Of a stretch of DNA of 10,174 nucleotides, positions 5,915-10,174 are shown in pieces; the stretch's first letter is position 1; each line of letters opens with the position of its first letter. The notes below the pieces were generated by a model. The model worked only from the letters and a program-made list of their open reading frames with translations. It was not told the origin of the DNA and searched no databases. The stretch is from JBEEJL01 sp049698095 (GTDB lineage: Bacteria; Pseudomonadota; Gammaproteobacteria; Burkholderiales; JBEEJL01). The stretch is from contig JBAVXA010000290.1 in NCBI GenBank assembly GCA_049698095.1, positions 1-10,174 on the forward strand, in the 5' to 3' direction. A program made the position numbers and the translations under genes.

Positions 5915-7576
5915 TCAAGCTGGGGTTGCGCGCGCAATCAGCGCGCCAAAATCACATGATGGCGCCAGCGCGCCGAATGCGCCAGCAAAATTTTTACCGA
6001 GGCGCGACGCGCAAAACGCGCTGGAAACATAGCCCGGTGCGAAGCGCACCAGCAGCGCACCTTGCAGCGAAAGGCACAACATTTCCGTCAGCTTGCGCGC
6101 GCGCGATTCCAGATGGGTGTCGTCGGCAAATTCTTTTTTGAGCTGCTCGACAAACTCATCCAGCCGCGCATCCGCGCCCCTCGCCAGCGCGAGTTCGTCG
6201 AACACCAGCTGCAGCGCATGCGGGGTTTTGCCGGCCGCGCGCAGCACGTCAAGACACATCACATTGCCCGACCCTTCCCAGATGGAATTCAGCGGCATCT
6301 CGCGGTAAATGCGCGGCATCATGCTTTCTTCCACGTAGCCGTTGCCGCCCAATACTTCCATCGCCTCCGCTGCCAGCACCGGGCCGCGCTTGCAAACCCA
6401 ATACTTGACCGCCGGAGTAAGCAGGCGGCGCAGCGCCGATTCATTCTCGTCATGCTGCGTGTCGAAGGCGCGCGCGAGGCGCATCACCAATACCGTTGCC
6501 GCTTCCGCTTCCAGCGCCAGATCGGCCAACACATTTTGCATCAGCGGCTGATGCGCGAGTTTTTTGCCGAACGCCATGCGGTGTTGCGCGTGATGCGTCG
6601 CCTGCGCGACCGCCATGCGCATCAAGCCGGCTGAGCCGATGGCGCAATCGAGCCTGGTGTAAGTACCCATTTCCAGTATGGTCGGAATGCCGCGGCCTTC
6701 CTCGCCTAACAGCAGGGCGTAAGCGTCGAAGAATTCCACTTCGCTCGAGGCATTCGACTTGTTGCCGAGTTTGTCTTTCAGGCGCTGGATGCGAATACTA
6801 TTCAGCGACCCATCAGGCGTAAAACGCGGCATGAAAAAACACGACAGTCCGCCGGTAGCCTGCGCCAGCACCAGAAAGCCGTCGCACATCGGCGCTGAAA
6901 AAAACCACTTATGTCCGGTGATTCGGTATTCGTTTGACGAACCCGGCAGGAGCGTCGCGTGCGTGGTGTTGGCGCGCACGTCGGAGCCGCCCTGTTTTTC
7001 CGTCATGCCCATGCCGATCAGCGCGCCGGTTTTTTGCTCGACCGGCAAAAAGCGTGCGTCGTAGCGTGTCGAAACGATTTTTGGCAGCCACGCGTCGCGA
7101 ATCCAAGGCGAAGTCGCTGCCTGCTTTTTAAGCACCGGAAAAACCGCGTAGGTCATGGTAAGCGGACATTGTGTTCCATTTTCGACCTGCGCGTGCATCA
7201 CATACGACGCGGCGCGGGCGACATGCGCGCCGGCGCGCGGTTCCGCCCAGGGTTGGGCGTGTACGCCATGCCCGACCATCAGCGTCATCAGGCGATGCCA
7301 GGCAGGATGGAACTCCACTTGATCGCGCCGATTGCCGAAGCGATCATGGGTTTTGAGCTGCGGCGGGAACTGGTTGGCCTGCGCCCCGAGCGCCAACATT
7401 TCCGCACTGCCCAACTGCTCGCCCACGCGCGCAAGACTTTCTCTGGCCCAGCCCGCGCCCTCGCGCGCGGCTGCCTCTCGCAGCACCGGGTCGGTATTGA
7501 ATAAATTGAAATTTTCCAGCGGCGGCGGCTGGTTGCTGACGTCATGGGTTGGTTGCATGGAGACAGGAGGATTCAT
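5915..7576 (-). CDS. aidB: AidB-family acyl-CoA dehydrogenase
   Basis: A 553-residue flavoprotein closely resembling Escherichia coli AidB (541 residues) from QPPPLENFNLF (16-26) onward. AidB is a tetrameric FAD protein of the acyl-CoA dehydrogenase fold with weak isovaleryl-CoA dehydrogenase activity; it binds double-stranded DNA and is linked to protection against alkylating agents. Both acyl-CoA dehydrogenase signatures are present: GMTEKQGGSDVRA (190-202) and E407-x2-GGNGY...R422-x3-E426. The active-site glutamate position is E434 in NSIWEGSGN (430-438). Landmarks shared with AidB include EGAGW, FHPAWH, GHKWFFSAP, LAQATGGLSCFF and RLKDKLGNKSNAS. The C-terminal 100 residues correspond to the AidB-specific helical, DNA-binding region and are the least similar part. 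The ATG at 7576 gives MNPPVSMQPT; M7 is an alternative start, and neither has a strong Shine-Dalgarno site. It lies 52 bp after the molybdoenzyme gene on the same strand, perhaps as an operon. No Ada box was recognised. Confidence 0.95.
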   Translation of the reverse strand: MNPPVSMQPTHDVSNQPPPLENFNLFNTDPVLREAAAREGAGWARESLARVGEQLGSAEMLALGAQANQFPPQLKTHDRFGNRRDQVEFHPAWHRLMTLMVGHGVHAQPWAEPRAGAHVARAASYVMHAQVENGTQCPLTMTYAVFPVLKKQAATSPWIRDAWLPKIVSTRYDARFLPVEQKTGALIGMGMTEKQGGSDVRANTTHATLLPGSSNEYRITGHKWFFSAPMCDGFLVLAQATGGLSCFFMPRFTPDGSLNSIRIQRLKDKLGNKSNASSEVEFFDAYALLLGEEGRGIPTILEMGTYTRLDCAIGSAGLMRMAVAQATHHAQHRMAFGKKLAHQPLMQNVLADLALEAEAATVLVMRLARAFDTQHDENESALRRLLTPAVKYWVCKRGPVLAAEAMEVLGGNGYVEESMMPRIYREMPLNSIWEGSGNVMCLDVLRAAGKTPHALQLVFDELALARGADARLDEFVEQLKKEFADDTHLESRARKLTEMLCLSLQGALLVRFAPGYVSSAFCASRLGKNFAGAFGALAPSCDFGALIARATPA

Positions 7577-7628
7577 GGTTTACCGATTTGAATAATATGT
7601 ATTCCGTCGTTCCAGTCCTGGTGTGCTG

Positions 7629-9713
7629 TTACAGGTTTTTTTCCACCTCAACCAACGCGTCATAAAACGTCGCGCCGTTGCCGAGGTCGGTGGTGCCTTG
7701 GGAGGTGACTTCGTTGGCATTGCGGCCATCGGGCGATAATTTTTTCCACCAGATCGAGCGTGCAACGACCACACCCTCGCGCGCCTTGTCGGTGATTTTC
7801 GCTTTCACGCTGAAAGCACCGCGATCATTGAATATGCGCACCAGTTCGCCGTCGGCGATGGCGCGCGCTGCGGCATCGGTAGGGTGAATCTCCAGCCGCG
7901 GTTCTTTTTCTTCCTGCAAAAAAACCGGCAGGTTGGCGAAGCTGGAGTTGAGAAAATTGCGCGCTGGCGGCGAAATCATCGCCAGCGGGTATTTTTTCGC
8001 CAGCTGCGGCGACGATTGCAGCGATTCGCGCGGAGGAATATACGTTGGCAGCGGGTCGAAGCCGAGCGCTTTCATGGCCTCGCTATAAAACTCGCACTTA
8101 CCCGACGGTGTCGGGAACCCGCCACGTGCGAAAGGCGCAAACGTTTTTGCCACATTCAGTCGCTGCCAGCCTTGTTGCTTTAATGCATCCCAGGAAATCC
8201 CCTGCATGTTTTGGTGATCGGGCAGAAACGCATTGCGCGCAATCTCGTCGTCGCTTTCCTTAAAGCATGGGTCGTCGAATCCCATTCGCGCCGCCAGAAG
8301 ACGAAATACTTCACTGTTGGCTTTGGCTTCGGCCAGCGGCGCAATCGACTGATTGTTCGCCAGCGCATACAGGTGTCCGTAGGATTTGTGTATATCGACC
8401 TGCTCAAGCTGCGTGGTTGCGGGCAACACAATGTCGGCGTAGTCGGCGGTGTCGGTCTGGAAACAATCATGCACCACGGTGAACAGGTCTTCGCGCGCAA
8501 AACCGGCGATTACTTTGCGTGAATCCGGCGCGACGGCAACCGGGTTGGAGTTGTAAACGTACAGCGCACGCACAGGCGGCATCGCGTGTAACAGCGCGTC
8601 GCCGATGGTCGACATATTAATGCTTCGCGGTTCGTTCCAGATCAGGTCAGGACGTTGCAATGCATGGCTGTTGACGCCGTAGGTTCCGGAAGTGGATAGC
8701 AGGATTCCGCCGGCTGCATCGCGCCACGCGCCGACCAGGGCAGGCAGACAGGCAATCGTTCGAACCGCCATGCCGCCGCCGGCGTGGCGCTGCATGCCGT
8801 AATTGAGGCGTATCGCAGCAGGTTTGATCGATGCATAGTCGCGCGCCAGCTGGATAATTTTTTCTTCCGCGATGCCGGTGATTTGTGCCACGCGCGCTGG
8901 CGAATACTCTTTCACACGTTGTTTCAGCGGCTCGTAACCAATGGTAAATTGTTCAATATAATCAATATCTTGCAAATTTTCCGCGATAATCACATGCATC
9001 ATGCCCAAGGCCAGGGCGGCATCGCTGCCGGGAATCACGGCTAGATGTTCGTGGCATTTTTCTGCAGTGAGCGAGCAGTACGGATCGATGGCGATCAGCT
9101 TCGCACCGCGCCGCTTGGCTTCCTGCACGCGCGACCATAAATGCAGATTGGAAACAACCGGATTCGACCCCCAGATGATGATCAGTTTAGCGTTTTCAAA
9201 CTGCTCGACATCGGTGCCGATTTTCGCGCCGATGGTCATGCTGTAGCCTTCGCCGCCCGCGGTGGCGCAGATGGTGCGATCAAGCAGTGACGCGCCGAGT
9301 TTGTGGAAAAAGCGCCGATCCATCGACTCGCCCTGCACCAATCCCATCGTCCCGGCGTAACTATAGGGAACGATCGATTGCGGATCATCCTGAGCGATGT
9401 TTTTGAAATTGTTCGAAATGGTGTCCAGCGCTTCGTCCCAGGAGATGCGCGCAAATTTCCCTTCGCCTTTTTTGCCGATGCGCTTGAGCGGATATTGCAG
9501 GCGTTGGTCAGAATAAGTGCGGTCGAGATAGCGCGCGACCTTGGTGCAGAGCGTACCTTGCGTGGTCGGGTGGTCCGGCGCGCCTTTGATATCAATGGCA
9601 ATGCCGTTTTCCACCGTCACCAGCATGGCGCAGGTATCGGGGCAATCATGCGGGCACGCGGCGCGAACGGTTTTTCTACTGCCGGTTGCTTCGGCTAAAG
9701 GCGGGTTGTCCAT
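7629..9713 (-). CDS. Cytoplasmic molybdopterin oxidoreductase
   Basis: A 694-residue member of the DMSO reductase/formate dehydrogenase superfamily (COG0243). The N-terminal Fe4S4 domain (about 13-66) has C20-x3-C24-x3-C28-x27-C56, enough for a [4Fe-4S] cluster. The bis-molybdopterin domain follows, with WGSNP at 181-185. The C-terminal dinucleotide-binding domain runs from about 577 to 690 and includes NANEVTS (665-671). Aligning the region by eye with NapA places C149 (TICATAGGEG) opposite the molybdenum-ligand cysteine of NapA, so C149 is a candidate ligand. There is no twin-arginine signal or membrane segment, so it should be cytoplasmic. No electron-transfer or membrane-anchor subunit is adjacent, and the substrate is unknown; formate dehydrogenase or thiosulfate/polysulfide reductase labels are often given to such proteins without proof. 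Length is normal for a stand-alone member. ATG at 9713; weak GGA upstream. A weak TAATAT (9741-9746, minus strand) could be a -10. Confidence 0.9.
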   Translation of the reverse strand: MDNPPLAEATGSRKTVRAACPHDCPDTCAMLVTVENGIAIDIKGAPDHPTTQGTLCTKVARYLDRTYSDQRLQYPLKRIGKKGEGKFARISWDEALDTISNNFKNIAQDDPQSIVPYSYAGTMGLVQGESMDRRFFHKLGASLLDRTICATAGGEGYSMTIGAKIGTDVEQFENAKLIIIWGSNPVVSNLHLWSRVQEAKRRGAKLIAIDPYCSLTAEKCHEHLAVIPGSDAALALGMMHVIIAENLQDIDYIEQFTIGYEPLKQRVKEYSPARVAQITGIAEEKIIQLARDYASIKPAAIRLNYGMQRHAGGGMAVRTIACLPALVGAWRDAAGGILLSTSGTYGVNSHALQRPDLIWNEPRSINMSTIGDALLHAMPPVRALYVYNSNPVAVAPDSRKVIAGFAREDLFTVVHDCFQTDTADYADIVLPATTQLEQVDIHKSYGHLYALANNQSIAPLAEAKANSEVFRLLAARMGFDDPCFKESDDEIARNAFLPDHQNMQGISWDALKQQGWQRLNVAKTFAPFARGGFPTPSGKCEFYSEAMKALGFDPLPTYIPPRESLQSSPQLAKKYPLAMISPPARNFLNSSFANLPVFLQEEKEPRLEIHPTDAAARAIADGELVRIFNDRGAFSVKAKITDKAREGVVVARSIWWKKLSPDGRNANEVTSQGTTDLGNGATFYDALVEVEKNL

Positions 9714-9787
9714 ATGGATTCATTCCAAACCGAGGCACCCATATTACCGCTTGGCGCCGCGGCACGGAAGATATTTCCCTGCAGGTG

Positions 9788-9815
9788 TTGCAAAGGTCGA
9801 TTCGTTTCCTATACT
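9788..9815 (+). promoter_or_regulatory. Sigma-70-type promoter of the GYD gene
   Basis: A -35 hexamer TTGCAA (9788-9793, four of six) and a -10 hexamer TATACT (9810-9815, five of six) are separated by 16 bases. Transcription would start near 9822, leaving a leader of about 34 bases that contains the Shine-Dalgarno site of the GYD gene. This is the best complete promoter visible in the window. Confidence 0.6.
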
Positions 9816-9855
9816 AAAGCGACGGGCAATGGTGCCTGGGAAAAAGGAGCATAAA

Positions 9856-10149
9856 ATGGGCAAATATGTGGTGCTAGGCAACTGGACCGACCAAGGCATA
9901 AAAAACGTCAAGGATACGGTCACGCGCGCACGCGCGGCAAAACAGGGATTTGAAAAAATGGGCGTGAAGTGGGATGCCATTTTCTGGACCATCGGCAACT
10001 ACGACATGGTGGTCATTGTCGACGCCCCAAACGAGGAGACTGCCACCAGGGCAGGCCTGATGGTCGGCATGCAGGGGAATATCCGAACGACGACCATGCG
10101 CGCTTTCGGCGAAATGGAAATGGAAGGTATTCTCAAAGGTCTGGGCTGA
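9856..10149 (+). CDS. GYD-domain protein
   Basis: A 97-residue single-domain protein of the GYD family (PF08734), a small ferredoxin-like alpha/beta fold related to dimeric alpha-beta barrels. Visible family motifs are the N-terminal strand KYVVLGNWTDQG (3-14), KNVKDT (16-21), the G47-N-Y-D50 motif that corresponds to the family's name (usually G-x-YD), and GNIRTTTMRAF (74-84). There is no signal peptide or catalytic motif; the molecular function of the family is unknown. The ATG at 9856 is chosen because a strong Shine-Dalgarno AAGGAG (9844-9849) lies 6 bases upstream and the family begins at this position. The open frame continues upstream to 9541 but there overlaps the start of the molybdoenzyme gene on the other strand and lacks support. 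It is divergent from the molybdoenzyme gene across a 142 bp gap with its own promoter. The last 25 bases of the window show no terminator. Confidence 0.93.
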   Translation: MGKYVVLGNWTDQGIKNVKDTVTRARAAKQGFEKMGVKWDAIFWTIGNYDMVVIVDAPNEETATRAGLMVGMQGNIRTTTMRAFGEMEMEGILKGLG

Positions 10150-10174
10150 AGCAAAACGTGGGGCGGCCTGGACA

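Noticed and set aside
6062..7504. Long open frames on the plus strand opposite aidB (for example 6062-6634 and 6959-7504)
   Set aside because: They run antisense to a gene with full family similarity, have no recognisable domains or ribosome binding sites, and are rich in Arg/Ala/His as expected for shadow frames in GC-rich DNA.
8953..8967. FNR-like TTCAA-TATA-ATCAA inside the molybdoenzyme gene
   Set aside because: The left half matches only three of five bases and it lies within coding sequence far from any gene start.
9541..9855. Upstream extension of the GYD frame to 9541
   Set aside because: The extension overlaps the start of the molybdoenzyme gene on the opposite strand, while the ATG at 9856 has a strong Shine-Dalgarno site and matches the family start.
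1..10174. Mobile elements, CRISPR arrays, tRNA genes, toxin-antitoxin pairs or phage defence genes
   Set aside because: I searched both strands by eye and found no transposase, regularly spaced repeats, tRNA-like folds or defence-type domains.

Overview
The window is a chromosomal stretch, probably from a betaproteobacterium, with moderately high GC judged by eye. The best taxonomic clue is the small gene at 4532-4765, which looks like the DUF3567 family, known mainly from betaproteobacteria. The PA0069-type radical SAM protein, AidB and the paired EamA transporters fit a free-living, metabolically flexible proteobacterium. I see no phage genes, insertion sequences, CRISPR array, tRNA or rRNA. 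Nine protein genes are supported, all apparently intact.

Left part (1-4328): an MFS exporter (+) faces a PA0069-family radical SAM protein (-). Divergent from the latter is an EamA/DMT transporter (+), which meets a second EamA/DMT transporter (-) tail to tail. The two DMT stop codons share one CTAG.

Middle (4329-5848): a 203 bp intergenic stretch carries a perfect -10 box for the leftward DMT gene and a structured-looking leader for the small DUF3567-like gene (+). That gene ends at a GC-rich hairpin. Facing it is a soluble protein with two PAS domains, no output domain, and an N-terminus of four 7-residue repeats. A 9/10 match to an FNR/ANR box lies just upstream of the PAS gene.

Right part (5915-10174): reading leftward, a cytoplasmic molybdopterin oxidoreductase is followed 52 bp later by aidB (acyl-CoA dehydrogenase/DNA-binding family), and then, after 66 bp, by the PAS gene. 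The molybdoenzyme and aidB may be co-transcribed. The PAS gene may have its own oxygen- or redox-controlled promoter. Divergent from the molybdoenzyme is a small GYD-domain gene with a clear promoter and Shine-Dalgarno site.

The window is mostly ordinary core-type content. The points most worth a second look are the output-less PAS-PAS protein with its heptad repeat and FNR-like box, the orphan molybdoenzyme next to aidB, and the leader of the DUF3567-like gene. I did not find a clear new multi-gene system.
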